A stretch of DNA of 64,000 nt from CAVSJA01 sp963728145 (GTDB lineage: Bacteria > Bacteroidota > Bacteroidia > Chitinophagales > Chitinophagaceae), in NCBI GenBank assembly GCA_963728145.1, contig CAVSJA010000002.1, positions 558,001-622,000 of the forward strand, given 5' to 3'. Below are positions 17,438 to 26,761 of the stretch, piece after piece. Position 1 is the first letter of the stretch. The number at the start of each line of letters is the position of its first letter. The notes under the pieces were generated by a model that ran no database searches, was not told the origin of the DNA, and saw nothing but the letters and a program-made list of their open reading frames with translations. A program made the translations under genes and the position numbers.

Positions 17438-17539
17438 CTATTTCTTAGGTTTTCTTGAAGTATCTCTTTTTATGGGTACCGGTTGTAGTTGAACTGGGTA
17501 CAGCTTTTCAAAAATCCACTGTAATAAAGTTTGTGCCAT
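17438..17539 (-). CDS. Possible 33-residue small protein
   Basis: A minus-strand ORF of 33 codons (opens MAQTLLQWIFEKLYPV, ends KRDTSRKPKK) in the gap downstream of the histidine kinase gene. AGAGGG about 10 nt before the ATG would be a good ribosome site. It has an amphipathic start and a basic tail but no recognised family. It may be a real small gene or chance. The rest of 17324-17725 shows no other feature I can support. Confidence 0.25.
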   Translation of the reverse strand: MAQTLLQWIFEKLYPVQLQPVPIKRDTSRKPKK

Positions 17540-17725
17540 CGCTACGTTCCCTCTTTAAAGTTTTTACGGGTAAATAATTTCACCGATCAAAAATCCGACC
17601 AGATTGATTAAATATACGATATTAAGAAGGGAATAGTGTTCTGGCCGGTTGCATTAAGGATTTTATTAACAATTTTTCAAAAAGGGAACTAGGTGTTTCC
17701 CAAAATTGGGAAAGAGAAATAACTA

Positions 17726-18776
17726 TCAATCTTTCCTGGATTCCAGAGTAAATCCGATGGTTGTTCCCAACATCCGGCGTACTTCTTACATGAACCGAAT
17801 GATCGTGAGCTTCAATGATATGTTTGCAGATCGCCAGGCCCAAGCCGGTTCCGCCCTTGTCGCGGCTGCGGGCGGCATCCGTTCTATAAAATCGTTCGAA
17901 GATGCGATGCAGGTGCTCTTCATCAATTCCAATTCCGTCATCGCTGATCTCTGTCAATATCTGCTTATTATCGATGCGATAGACACTGGCAACGATATTT
18001 CCATTGATCTTCCCATATTTACTTGAATTCTCTACAAGATTGATCAAAACCTGTTTGATCTTCTCTTTATCTGCAAATACGGTAATCGGAGCCTCGCATC
18101 CTTTTTTAATGGAAGTCTGTATATTTTTTTCACCTGTTTTTATTGTCAGTGCATCGAATACTTCGGTGATCAGATCCTGCATTACGAAATTCTGTTTGTA
18201 CAAAAGTTGTTCACCTCTTTCAAGACGTGAGATCTCGTCCAGGTCGTTAACCAGATTCACCAATCGATTGGTATTCTTTGCTGCTTTCTCAAGAAAAGTT
18301 TTATTTACCCTTTCATCTTCCAATGCACCATTGAGCAAAGTGTCGACATAACCCTGAATCGCAAACACTGGTGTTTTGAATTCATGCGCGAGGTTTTGCA
18401 AGAATTCTTTCCGGTAGGCTTCATTCTTCTGCAATAGTTCAATTTCCTTTTTTTGTTTTTCGCCCCAGGCTTCAACATCCTGTCTTACTTCATCAATACT
18501 TTTCTTGGGTAGAATGTATTTGAAATACATTTCTTCCTTTCTGGTTGCCTTCGTTTGATGAATGAGCTTATAGATCAGTTTTATCTTTCGATAAATGAAC
18601 CGCTCGAGTGTAAATAGGATCAAGGCAAAACTTCCGACGAATACAAATATCAAGGACATCACCCCAATTCTCCAGTCATCCGTGAGAAAATAGATCCCCA
18701 ACGAAACCGGAAGCGAGATGATCAACGCCGTAAATGATGAGATTTGGCGGGGAGATAGGTTATTTGTAGAGGCCAT
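17726..18776 (-). CDS. PhoR-like sensor histidine kinase (3' frameshift)
   Basis: An inner-membrane kinase of ~349 residues after correction. Two helices (~13-31 and ~37-57), a linker, HisKA with phosphoacceptor His131 in LAHEFKTP, N-box LINLVENSSKYG, G1 SDDGIGID, F-box IFERFYRT and G2 GGTGLGLAICKH. As read, the frame after DVG runs on into an unrelated 53-residue tail ending at 17622. One surplus base at 17763-17771 (sense GTTGGGAAC) explains this; without it the chain reads GTTIGFTLESRKD and stops at 17726, the normal end of this family. It lies 11 nt downstream of its response regulator gene. Phosphate sensing is inferred only from subfamily and neighbourhood. Confidence 0.85.
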
Positions 18777-18787
18777 TGCTTACAAAA

Positions 18788-19468
18788 CTACAAATCAAAC
18801 TTGTATCCCACCCCTTTCACCGTAGTGATACAATCTATTCCAAGCTTTTGCCTGAGCTTCCTAATATGAACATCGATGGTCCTGTCCCCAACTATTACAT
18901 CATTACCCCAAACCTGGTTAAGGATCTCATTCCTTAAAAACACCCTGCCTGGCCTTGACGCGAGCAAATGCAGTAATTCAAATTCCTTTTTCGCCAGAGT
19001 AACATCACGTCCTGAAACTTTTACCTCGAATTTCATTGGATCGATCAGCAGTCCATCCAGCCTTATCACTTTTTCCTCCGGTTCCTGATGGGCCCTCCGG
19101 AATAATGCATTCACCCTGCTAACCAATACTTTTGGACTTATCGGCTTGCTCACAAAATCATCTGCCCCGGTTTCCAATCCCTTGATCTGGGATCCCTCAT
19201 CATTTAGGGCAGTGAGAAATATGATCAAGGTGTTCTTGAATGCGGGTTGCAGTCGGAGAATTTCACATACCTCAACCCCGTTCTTCCTTGGCATCATTAT
19301 ATCGAGAATGATCAGGTCAGGATTTACCTGCCTGGCCTTTGTCAGAGCCTCATCACCATCCTTTGCCGCGCTTACCTCATAGCCTTCCTTCTTCAGGTTA
19401 TATTGTACAATTTCTAAAATATCCGGCTCGTCATCGGCAATCAAAATTTTCTTTCCTTTAGATTCCAT
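18788..19468 (-). CDS. OmpR/PhoB-family response regulator
   Basis: A 226-residue two-domain regulator. Receiver: acidic pocket Asp12-Asp13, phosphoacceptor Asp56 in ILDIMMPRKNG, Thr/Lys switch in FLTALND and FVSKPIS. Winged-helix effector from ~130: EFELLHLLASRPGRVFLR, DRTIDVHIRKLRQKLG and the terminal KGVGYKFDL. It is transcribed just ahead of the kinase gene (11-nt gap). It regulates by DNA binding, usually at direct repeats. The convergent phosphonate run is a plausible regulon member, but no binding site is proven. Confidence 0.9.
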   Translation of the reverse strand: MESKGKKILIADDEPDILEIVQYNLKKEGYEVSAAKDGDEALTKARQVNPDLIILDIMMPRKNGVEVCEILRLQPAFKNTLIIFLTALNDEGSQIKGLETGADDFVSKPISPKVLVSRVNALFRRAHQEPEEKVIRLDGLLIDPMKFEVKVSGRDVTLAKKEFELLHLLASRPGRVFLRNEILNQVWGNDVIVGDRTIDVHIRKLRQKLGIDCITTVKGVGYKFDL

Positions 19469-19597
19469 AGTTAACGCAAAGTTTACGCAAAATTAATTTT
19501 CCACCCAAGGCGCGATGCGAACACCTCATTATGAAATTGTTAACAGATTATACGCTAGTTCATTGATTTTCCGTTATTACTACTTGCCAATTGGTCG

Positions 19598-19605
19598 TAT
19601 TTTTG
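19598..19605 (+). promoter_or_regulatory. Bacteroidota -7 box (TAnnTTTG) for the secreted 732-aa protein
   Basis: TATTTTTG at 19598-19605 matches the Bacteroidota -7 consensus and lies 24 nt before the ATG at 19630. No clear TTTG -33 element is seen at the usual distance, so the assignment is tentative. Confidence 0.4.
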
Positions 19606-19629
19606 CTCTGACACTGTAGGGCGCACCGT

Positions 19630-21828
19630 ATGAAGAAATATGTAACGCTTATCTCATTATTTTTCCTGATTCTTTCCTTTAAGGGAATGCCGCAAACTTC
19701 GGTCCCATTTCGCATTTCCACCGACCGGCTCCTCTTCCACGATAATGTGGACAAGCAACAAAAAAGGCTGAATCCCACTGACGAAGGCCTGGTAAAGCTA
19801 ACCCGGGACGAGATCACGAACATGCATATTTCAAATGCCATGATCAAACGGGTGGATGAGATCCAGGAAGAGATCGAGAAAGACACCGTCGCCAATACCA
19901 ATATCAAGAAAAAATATCTTCGCTGCCTCGAAAGCATGGTCAAAGGCTTCAATGATAACTGGAGCAAAAAGGATTTTTCTGCTACGATAGCTCCCGACCT
20001 TGTGGTGGCTTTTGTGGAATGCATGGAGTTGGATAAGAAAAACGAAAGCATAAAACCGGTTGTCGTCGCCAATAAGTATGGCGTAGGTAAGATCCTGGTC
20101 GACTGTTTCCGTTATCCCTCCGAAAATCCAGGCGTTGCACCCTCGAGAATAGAATTAACAAGAAAATTTTTGGGTCTTCATCCTGATGAGATCCTCCCGA
20201 CCCTTAGATACAATACAAACTATTATTTTACTGATAGCCTCATTAAGGTTGCGGCCAACAGGGATATCAAGAAATTATATGACTATGCTTCTTCACGTAC
20301 TGCATTAGCAGAAAGAATAAGAAACCACCCGGATACGCTGATCAGGACCATAGGTAAAATGGCCATCAGTAAAAGCGGGCAGCTTTATTTCCCATTCCTG
20401 GACAATCTCCTGAAAGGAAAGATCAGTTTTGAGGAGATCGACAAGGTAAAGAATGATGATTTTGGTTATTACCGGCTGATGGTGGCAACGAGAATCGAAT
20501 ATGCCGGCAGGTTGCTTCCTCCTTATATAGACACCGCAACTGAACTGAAGGCGCTAACGGATATGATGGCCCGAAAAGCTAAGCAGTATTTTATCCGCGA
20601 GATCAATGCCCTCCATAGTGTAAATGACGAAAATGTTCGATTCAAGAGGCTGGATGGCCTTACACCACAGGAATTGTATTACCTGGCCGTACTCGGTGAA
20701 GACGAGATATATACTTCAAGTTTTGTGAAGGGTGTATACCCGAGGATTTTCCAGCGGATGCCCAATCCGCGCGGTGATAGCTTATTATTGATCGTTAATG
20801 GAGATTATTTCCGCAAGTTCATCAAGATGTGTGCAGGCTATAATACGCTGAATGATTTCCTTGGAAAGATGGGAAAAGACAATGCAAACACCTTGATGAA
20901 AGCATTTGTCATCGGCCTGGAGCGGACGAAAACCACAGAAGATGCAGTTGATGTTGCCGATTCCTACAGCAGTATCATGGATAAGAACCCAGAGCTTGCA
21001 AAAAGTATCCTGAATGAAGTGAAATGGAATCACGAAAAGAATAAAAGAGGAGATAATAAGAGGGGAGTAGCGATCTATAATATTCTGAAAGTATTATTCG
21101 AATCTGCAGATAGTACTAAAAAGATAAATCTTTCAAGGGAACTCGGAATCCCTCCTATCTATTCAGTTGACCTGAATTCACTAAAAGATGATAGTGGACG
21201 AATTGTAATGCAGGTTTTCTTTTATGGAGATGAGGATAAGGACGGGCAGCACTCATTTGTGAGTTTTATGGGTATGTTCCGCGGTCGAGCCGAATGGAAG
21301 ATCTCAGAAAACACGGAATGGGTTTCCATCACGAATACAAAAATGAAAAATCTCAGCATCTATGCAAATAAGCCTTTATTTGGCGAAAATGATCCTGAGG
21401 AAAAGGCGATCAGTAACCTTTGCGAGCATCTGGAAAGTAAAAAGATCAAACCGAGCATTTTTGTACATCGTGGTCACAGTTATCACGTGAAATCCACTAT
21501 GCGCAGAATACAACCATCTGCAAGAATAGTAATCCTGGGTTCATGTGGTGGCTACAATAATATTAATGAAGTGCTTTCCATCAGTCACGATGCACATATC
21601 ATTTCTTCCAAACAAACCGGAACGATGCACGTGAATGAGCCCATCATTCAATCTCTCAATACCACGCTTACCGCATCAAAGAATATCGATTGGCTTGGAA
21701 TGTGGAAGGAGTTGAGCCTTCGCTTTACCAGTGGCGGTTCCAAAGAGATGTTTGACGACTACATTCCTCCCTATAAAAACCTCGGAGCGATTTTTATTAA
21801 AGCCTATATGAAAGAAATTGGGGAGTAG
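19630..21828 (+). CDS. Secreted protein with possible caspase-like (clan CD) His/Cys dyad
   Basis: A 732-residue exported protein (signal peptide ~1-22, FFLILSFKGMPQ). The N-terminal ~500 residues are helical and charged with no recognised domain. Near the C-terminus, strand SIFVHRGHSYH (His613/His616) and strand ARIVILGSCGGYNN (Cys639) have the arrangement of clan CD peptidases: a hydrophobic strand then His, a second hydrophobic strand then Cys. The 23-residue His-Cys distance is shorter than in known caspases or gingipains. No T9SS domain is present, so the protein should be periplasmic. I believe similar uncharacterised proteins occur in other Bacteroidota. Peptidase activity is a hypothesis. 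Confidence 0.5.
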   Translation: MKKYVTLISLFFLILSFKGMPQTSVPFRISTDRLLFHDNVDKQQKRLNPTDEGLVKLTRDEITNMHISNAMIKRVDEIQEEIEKDTVANTNIKKKYLRCLESMVKGFNDNWSKKDFSATIAPDLVVAFVECMELDKKNESIKPVVVANKYGVGKILVDCFRYPSENPGVAPSRIELTRKFLGLHPDEILPTLRYNTNYYFTDSLIKVAANRDIKKLYDYASSRTALAERIRNHPDTLIRTIGKMAISKSGQLYFPFLDNLLKGKISFEEIDKVKNDDFGYYRLMVATRIEYAGRLLPPYIDTATELKALTDMMARKAKQYFIREINALHSVNDENVRFKRLDGLTPQELYYLAVLGEDEIYTSSFVKGVYPRIFQRMPNPRGDSLLLIVNGDYFRKFIKMCAGYNTLNDFLGKMGKDNANTLMKAFVIGLERTKTTEDAVDVADSYSSIMDKNPELAKSILNEVKWNHEKNKRGDNKRGVAIYNILKVLFESADSTKKINLSRELGIPPIYSVDLNSLKDDSGRIVMQVFFYGDEDKDGQHSFVSFMGMFRGRAEWKISENTEWVSITNTKMKNLSIYANKPLFGENDPEEKAISNLCEHLESKKIKPSIFVHRGHSYHVKSTMRRIQPSARIVILGSCGGYNNINEVLSISHDAHIISSKQTGTMHVNEPIIQSLNTTLTASKNIDWLGMWKELSLRFTSGGSKEMFDDYIPPYKNLGAIFIKAYMKEIGE

Positions 21829-21923
21829 TAATAATCAATAATTGCTCGACGTGGAACGACTTCATTGATGGCAAACAAATTCATCCCAAAAGAATTATTT
21901 ATTAGTAATTATTGATTATTGAC
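21825..21923. repeat. Inverted repeat of AATAATCAATAATT-type arms
   Basis: The left arm (about 21826-21846, AGTAATAATCAATAATTG) and the right arm (21901-21923, ending in ATTATTGATTATTGAC) are largely complementary. The element separates the secreted-protein gene from the ABC exporter and belongs to the same architectural class as the other low-complexity intergenic arms. Confidence 0.5.
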
Positions 21924-21962
21924 TATTTCTATAAGTGGCAAGACCATACTCAGTCATTAATC

Positions 21963-21970
21963 TATCTTTG
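21963..21970 (+). promoter_or_regulatory. -7 box TATCTTTG directly before the ABC exporter start
   Basis: TATCTTTG matches TAnnTTTG and ends 7 nt before the ATG at 21977, so transcription would begin at or next to the start codon, giving a leaderless or near-leaderless mRNA. No convincing -33 TTTG is seen. Confidence 0.4.
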
Positions 21971-21976
21971 GCCCTC

Positions 21977-23775
21977 ATGTCAGAGACAACCACGCGGCGG
22001 AGGATATTCGATTTTAGGCTCCTAAGGAGGGTGTTTCAATATGCCGCTCCCTATAAAAGAAGATTCTATTTCTCGATCTTCCTTTCCATTTTTCTTGCTG
22101 TACTGGCACCTATTCGTCCATTCCTGATACAGGAAACGGTGAATGATTATATAAGTAATCAAATGATCGACTGGATCATCTGGATAACTGTGATACAGAT
22201 CGTACTGTTGATGCTGGAAACCGGGTTACGTTTCTATTTTTCTTATATCAGCTGCATGGCTCGGGCAAACTGTGGTGAAAGATCTTCGGGTGAAGGTTTA
22301 TAATAAAGATCATCGGTTTAAACCTTTCTCAATTTGACAAAACACCCATTGGAACACTTACCACCCGTACCATAAATGATATCGAAGCTATCAATGATAT
22401 TTTCGCGGAGGGTCTAATTCCAATTATTGCAGATCTTCTGGGTATCATCGCTATTCTCGTATTCATGTTCTTCACTGATTGGCGGCTGACATTGATCTGT
22501 CTTACTCCATTCCCTTTCCTGATCATAGCTACTTATTTTTTCAAGGAAAGTGTGAACAAATCGTTTATCCGGGTACGTAATGCAGTGGCACAACTCAATG
22601 CATTTGTACAGGAGCATATTACAGGTATGCAGGTGGTACAGTCATTTGCGGCAGAGAATAAGGAGATGAAAAAATTTACTGCTATCAACCGGGAGCATCG
22701 AAATGCAAATATCAATGCCATTTTTGCTTATTCTGTTTTCTTTCCATTAGTGGAGATCATTCTTGCCGTGAGTATGGGCTTGCTGGTTTGGTGGGCAGGT
22801 ACAACAGCGTTAGGAATGGAAGGAAAAGAAGCAACGGATCAGATTGGTAAGATCATTGCATTTCATCTCTACCTCAACTTGCTCTTCCGTCCATTGAGAG
22901 TGATCGCTGATAAATTCAATGTATTGCAGATGGGGATGGTTGCAAGTGAAAGGGTGTTCAGGGTGTTGGATAATACCGATTTCATTCCTCCTTCTGAGGC
23001 TGGTTCATATGCACCCGAACTTGTTAAAGGGAAGATTGAATTCAAAAATGTCTGGTTTGGGTACGATGAAAAACATCCCGTATTAAAGAATATCAGTTTT
23101 ACAGTTAATGCGGGTGAAACTGTTGCGCTTGTCGGTCATACAGGAAGCGGCAAGACTTCTATTATCAGTTTGCTTAATCGACTTTACCATATTCAGAAAG
23201 GCGAGATAAGAATCGACGATACAAGAATTGAAGATTATAATGCAGATGCTTTAAGAAGACATATCGCCGTGGTGTTACAGGATGTTTTTCTTTTTTCAGG
23301 ATCTATCAAGGATAATATCACGCTTAGAAATGATGGAATAAGCCAGGCGCAGGTTGAAGATGCCGCGAAGATGATCGACATGCATGAATTCATTCTCCAG
23401 TTGCCGGGGGATTATAATTTTAATGTTCATGAACGAGGAACCAGTCTTTCGCTCGGTCAACGTCAGCTCATTTCCTTTATCCGGGCGCTTCTCTTCAATC
23501 CTTCCATATTAATATTGGATGAAGCCACTTCCTCAGTGGATACGGAAAGCGAATTATTGATCCAGCATGCAATAGATAAACTCATCAATGGCAGGACTTC
23601 TATCGTCATCGCACATCGACTTTCAACCATTCGGAAAGCGAGCAAGATCATCGTGCTAGACAAAGGAGAAATAAAGGAGATCGGAACTCACGAGGAACTT
23701 ATTAAGCTCGGTGGATTTTATGCCAATCTGCACAAAATGCAATTCGAGAAAAAGCCGGTGCAAGTGGCTGGGTGA
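21977..23775 (+). CDS. ABCB-type ABC exporter (two single-base insertions break the frame)
   Basis: A full ABC half-transporter (~598 residues corrected) with an N-terminal six-helix exporter domain and a C-terminal ATPase: Walker A GHTGSGKTS, signature LSLGQRQ, Walker B ILILDEATSSVD, then the H-loop IVIAHRLST. Such homodimers flip lipids or export drugs. The start is taken at 21977 (MSETTTRRRIFD) because of the promoter motif and to avoid an unusual leader. The frame breaks twice, near 22251-22254 (AGCTGCATGG, one base too many) and near 22304-22309 (AATAAAGATC, one base too many). Removing both gives a continuous protein of normal length, so I treat it as one gene. Confidence 0.85.
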
Positions 23776-23786
23776 CATAGGTTTGG

Positions 23787-23894
23787 GTTGATTGGTTAAT
23801 TGGTTAATTAGTTGACTAGGCAGACCTTGCGATTTTCTTCCCAATGAACTAATCAACCAATCAACCTCGTCAATCCCGTCCCGCCAACGGCGGG
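23787..23894. repeat. Low-complexity inverted arms, word type GGTTAATT, plus small hairpin
   Basis: Left arm (about 23787-23820): repeats of TTGGTTAATTGGTTAATTAG. Right arm (about 23847-23872): CTAATCAACCAATCAACC. A compact hairpin CCCGCC-AAC-GGCGGG follows at 23880-23894. The element lies between the ABC exporter and the ATP synthase genes and may act as 3' end for the exporter transcript. Confidence 0.6.
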
Positions 23895-23948
23895 AGGAAC
23901 AACCCATATTTACTTACCCTGCGCTGCACTACTTACTCCGCGCGTCCT

Positions 23949-23956
23949 TATCTTTG
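23949..23956 (+). promoter_or_regulatory. -7 box TATCTTTG upstream of atpB
   Basis: TATCTTTG matches the Bacteroidota -7 consensus and ends 20 nt before the atpB ATG, a normal distance for a short 5' UTR. A TTTG -33 element is not evident at 19-21 bp upstream. Confidence 0.4.
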
Positions 23957-23976
23957 CGGCAAAATTAAAGAAAGGT

Positions 23977-25105
23977 ATGTCGGTTAGAAGTCCCAAGTCC
24001 TCTCTGGTATTGGTTTTCAGCGTATGCATGCTTCTTTTTTGTAATGTTTCTTTTGCTCAGCCCGAAGGACATGGTGACGAGCATAAAACTGAAGGCAAAA
24101 AGGAAAAATTCAATGCTGCAAAAGTTATCTTCGACCACATTCTTGACAACCACGAATTCCATTTTTTTGATATCCCTTCTAAAGACGGTACAAAACATCC
24201 GGTTTCTCTCCCACTTCCCGTAATAATATATTCACCGCAAAGAGGATTGACTGCTTTCATGTCTTCCAAATTCGAACACGGACACAAAGATTATAAAGGA
24301 TACAGGTTAGTTGAAGGAAAGATCCATGCAGTAAATGAAGCTGAAGGGGTTGATGATTCCGTCAAAGTGTACGATCTGTCGCTCACCAGGAATATAGTTC
24401 AGATGATGCTCGCATTACTGATCCTGGTTATTCTCATGGTTCGTATCGGAAGGAAATATAAACAAGGTTATGGCGTAAAAACTGCCCCGAAAGGTTCACA
24501 GGGTTTGATCGAGCCAGTCGTTACGTTTGTACGTGATGAAGTGGCGAAACCAAATCTCGGACATAAGGCTGACAAGTATCTTCCATTCCTCCTCACAGTG
24601 TTCTTTTTCATTCTTGATTAATAATTTAATCGGAATGATCCCCGGTTCCGCAAATGTCACGGGAAATATCGCTTTTACAGTGGTACTGGGCATTATCTCA
24701 TTTGTGGTAATACTGGCAAGTTCGAAGAAACATTATTGGGGCCATATCTTCAACCCACCCGGAGTTCCATTGGGAATAAAATTTATTCTCGTTCCGGTAG
24801 AGATCCTGAGTTTATTTATCAAGCCGATGGCCCTGATTATCCGTCTTTTTGCCAACATGGTCGCAGGACATATCATAATAATATGTTTGATATCGCTGAT
24901 TTTTATTTTTTCGCAAATGCATCCTGCAGCGGGATGGGGAAGCTCCGTCATTTCTATTGCATTTACCATATTTATTTATTTCATTGAAGTGTTGGTGGCG
25001 TTTCTTCAGGCATTCATTTTTACGATGCTTACAGCAGTATTCATTGGCCAGGCGTTTGAAGGAAGCCATGATGAGCATCACAAAGAAAATAAAGTTGTTA
25101 TTTAG
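23977..25105 (+). CDS. atpB: ATP synthase subunit a (one single-base insertion)
   Basis: The Fo proton-channel subunit, ~375 residues once one base is removed. It has the Bacteroidota-type N-terminal extension: a cleavable signal (ends FCNVSFAQ) and a long periplasmic segment before the first helix of the core. The essential channel arginine is in LIIRLFANMVAGH. As read, the first frame stops at 24621 (FFFILD) and the rest continues in another frame from FLINNLIGMIPGSANVTGN; a surplus base in CTTGATT (24613-24616) accounts for it. atpE follows after 29 nt. Upstream atpI is not present. Confidence 0.9.
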
Positions 25106-25134
25106 GATTGTTCATTAATTATAAAATCTGAATT

Positions 25135-25383
25135 ATGGATTTGTTGAATGTTATCATGTTGGATGGAGTTGCAAACGCAGGTGGTGCTGTTGGTGCTGGT
25201 CTTGCAGCAATTGGTGCAGGTATCGGTATCGGTCAGATCGGACGTGGCGCTGTTGAATCAATCGCGCGTCAACCTGAGGCTGTTAACGACATCAGAGCAA
25301 ACATGATCCTTACAGCGGCCCTTATCGAAGGAGCTGCGCTGTTCGCGATCATCGTAGGCTTTTTGGCAATGGTATTGGTTTAA
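25135..25383 (+). CDS. atpE: ATP synthase subunit c
   Basis: An 82-residue two-helix hairpin that forms the Fo rotor ring. The polar loop RQPEAVNDIR (residues 45-54) contacts gamma/epsilon, and the ion-carrying carboxylate is Glu65 in ALIEGAALF. The glycine-rich first helix AAIGAGIGIGQIGRG is typical. Gly66 instead of Ser after the Glu suggests a proton rather than a sodium ring (inference). It stands between atpB and atpF in standard order. Confidence 0.97.
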   Translation: MDLLNVIMLDGVANAGGAVGAGLAAIGAGIGIGQIGRGAVESIARQPEAVNDIRANMILTAALIEGAALFAIIVGFLAMVLV

Positions 25384-25472
25384 GTACCGACCTTGTCTAA
25401 GATCTTAACTGCATCCAACGCACAGGGCCGCGGATGCAGTTATTAAAAAAAATAAGAAAATAAAAACATTAT

Positions 25473-25970
25473 ATGCATCCATTACTTACTCCCGATTTGG
25501 GTCTGCTTTTCTGGACGCTTATATCATTCCTGATCGTGTTTTTTATCCTGGCAAAATTTGCATGGCCTGCAATTGTAAAAGGATTGAAGGAAAGAGAGCG
25601 TTCTATTGCGGAATCACTTGCTACTGCTGAAAAAGTAAAAGCAGAAATGGCGCAATTGCAAAGTGAAAATGAAGCTTTATTGGCAAAGGCCCGTGAAGAA
25701 AGAGCGCAAATGTTGAAGGAAGCACGCGAAACTAAGGACCGTGTGATCAATGAAGCAAAGGAGCAGGCGAAAATTGAGGCAAACAAGATCATTAGCGATG
25801 CGCAGGTTGCAATTGAAACACAAAAAATGGCTGCTTTGACGGATGTAAAGAACCAGGTTGGAAATCTCGTGATCGAAGTCGCTGAAAAAGTTCTGCGCCG
25901 CGAATTGAAAGCTCAATCTGAACAAGAGAAACATATTCAGGAACTGGCAGAAGAAATTAAACTTAATTAG
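25473..25970 (+). CDS. atpF: ATP synthase subunit b
   Basis: A 165-residue peripheral-stalk protein: one N-terminal membrane helix (~9-28, LLFWTLISFLIVFFILAKFA) followed by a long charged coiled coil rich in Ala/Glu/Lys (ERERSIAESLATAEKVKAEM onward) to the end. The dimer connects Fo to the delta subunit. The size and domain order are standard. The 89-nt gap after atpE contains a small GC-rich stretch and A-rich leader. Confidence 0.95.
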   Translation: MHPLLTPDLGLLFWTLISFLIVFFILAKFAWPAIVKGLKERERSIAESLATAEKVKAEMAQLQSENEALLAKAREERAQMLKEARETKDRVINEAKEQAKIEANKIISDAQVAIETQKMAALTDVKNQVGNLVIEVAEKVLRRELKAQSEQEKHIQELAEEIKLN

Positions 25971-25976
25971 CCAATA

Positions 25977-26035
25977 TGATAATGTGATAATCTGATAATT
26001 CAATTATCACATCATCACATTATCGAATTATCGAA
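25977..26035. repeat. Inverted low-complexity arms, word type GATAATGT
   Basis: Left (25977-26004): ATGATAATGTGATAATCTGA with similar words. Right (26004-26035): AATTATCACATCATCACATT and related words. Together they could form a near-continuous hairpin between atpF and atpH, inside the ATP synthase operon and ending 5 nt before the atpH ATG, so it may affect atpH translation. Confidence 0.6.
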
Positions 26036-26040
26036 TTAAT

Positions 26041-26601
26041 ATGCGGAATCCACGTATAGCAGGTAGATATGCGAAGAGCCTTATCGGTTTAGCGGTCGAA
26101 AAAAATCAGCTTGAGCAGATCTATAAAGACATGCTTTATTTGCAATCGCTTACTCTTAATCGTGACTTTGCAAATCTCTTGCGCAGTCCGATCATACAGC
26201 CAGACAAAAAACTATCTATAGTGAATGCAGTTGTTGGAGGAAAGCTTACTGAGATTACGGCTGGCTTCACGAGGTTATTGATTAAGAAAGGAAGAGAGGA
26301 AGTGTTGCCCGAGATCATCACCTCATTTATCGAGCAATACAAGAAGCATAAGAATATTTATACAGTCAAATTGACTACCGCTGTGCCTGTAAGCGATCAG
26401 TTGAAACAGTCAATTGTAAAAAAGATCCAGGGGCAAAGCTCCATGCAGAATATTGATTTGGTTACGGAAGTACAGGAATCAATCATTGGTGGGTTTCAAC
26501 TGGAAATCGGTGATACGCTAGTTGACGCGAGCATTGCTTATGATTTGAATAAGATCAAGGCGCAGTTTATGAATAATGATTTTATATATAAGATACGGTA
26601 G
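26041..26601 (+). CDS. atpH: ATP synthase subunit delta
   Basis: A 186-residue stalk subunit (OSCP homologue) linking the alpha3beta3 head to subunit b. The N-terminal helical domain begins MRNPRIAGRYAKSLIGLA; the C-terminal part has the family block VQESIIGGFQLEIGDTLVDASI near residues 140-160. It is intact and placed between atpF and atpA as usual. A 7-nt tandem array fills the space before atpA. Confidence 0.93.
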   Translation: MRNPRIAGRYAKSLIGLAVEKNQLEQIYKDMLYLQSLTLNRDFANLLRSPIIQPDKKLSIVNAVVGGKLTEITAGFTRLLIKKGREEVLPEIITSFIEQYKKHKNIYTVKLTTAVPVSDQLKQSIVKKIQGQSSMQNIDLVTEVQESIIGGFQLEIGDTLVDASIAYDLNKIKAQFMNNDFIYKIR

Positions 26602-26720
26602 AGTAAGAGGCAATAGGCAAGAGGCAATAGGCAATAGGCAAAAGGCAAGGGGCAAAAGGCAAAAGGCAAAAGGTACGGGCAAGGGCAAAAGGCAAGAGGC
26701 AATAGGCAATAGGCAATAAA
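26602..26720 (+). repeat. Tandem 7-nt array (GGCAATA/GGCAAAA) between atpH and atpA
   Basis: About 115 nt made almost entirely of GGCAAWA words in one orientation, with occasional variants (AAGGGGC, GGTACGGGCAAGG). It lies inside the ATP synthase operon and ends about 40 nt before the atpA start. The same word family in inverted form appears near 57.8-57.96 kb. Such arrays can change length by slippage. Confidence 0.7.
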
Positions 26721-26761
26721 AAGGAATAGGTAAAAAACAATTAAATTATAATTTAATCAAT

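Noticed and set aside
26602..26720. Tandem words as a CRISPR array
   Set aside because: Units are 7 nt with no spacers and no cas genes; this is simple tandem repetition.
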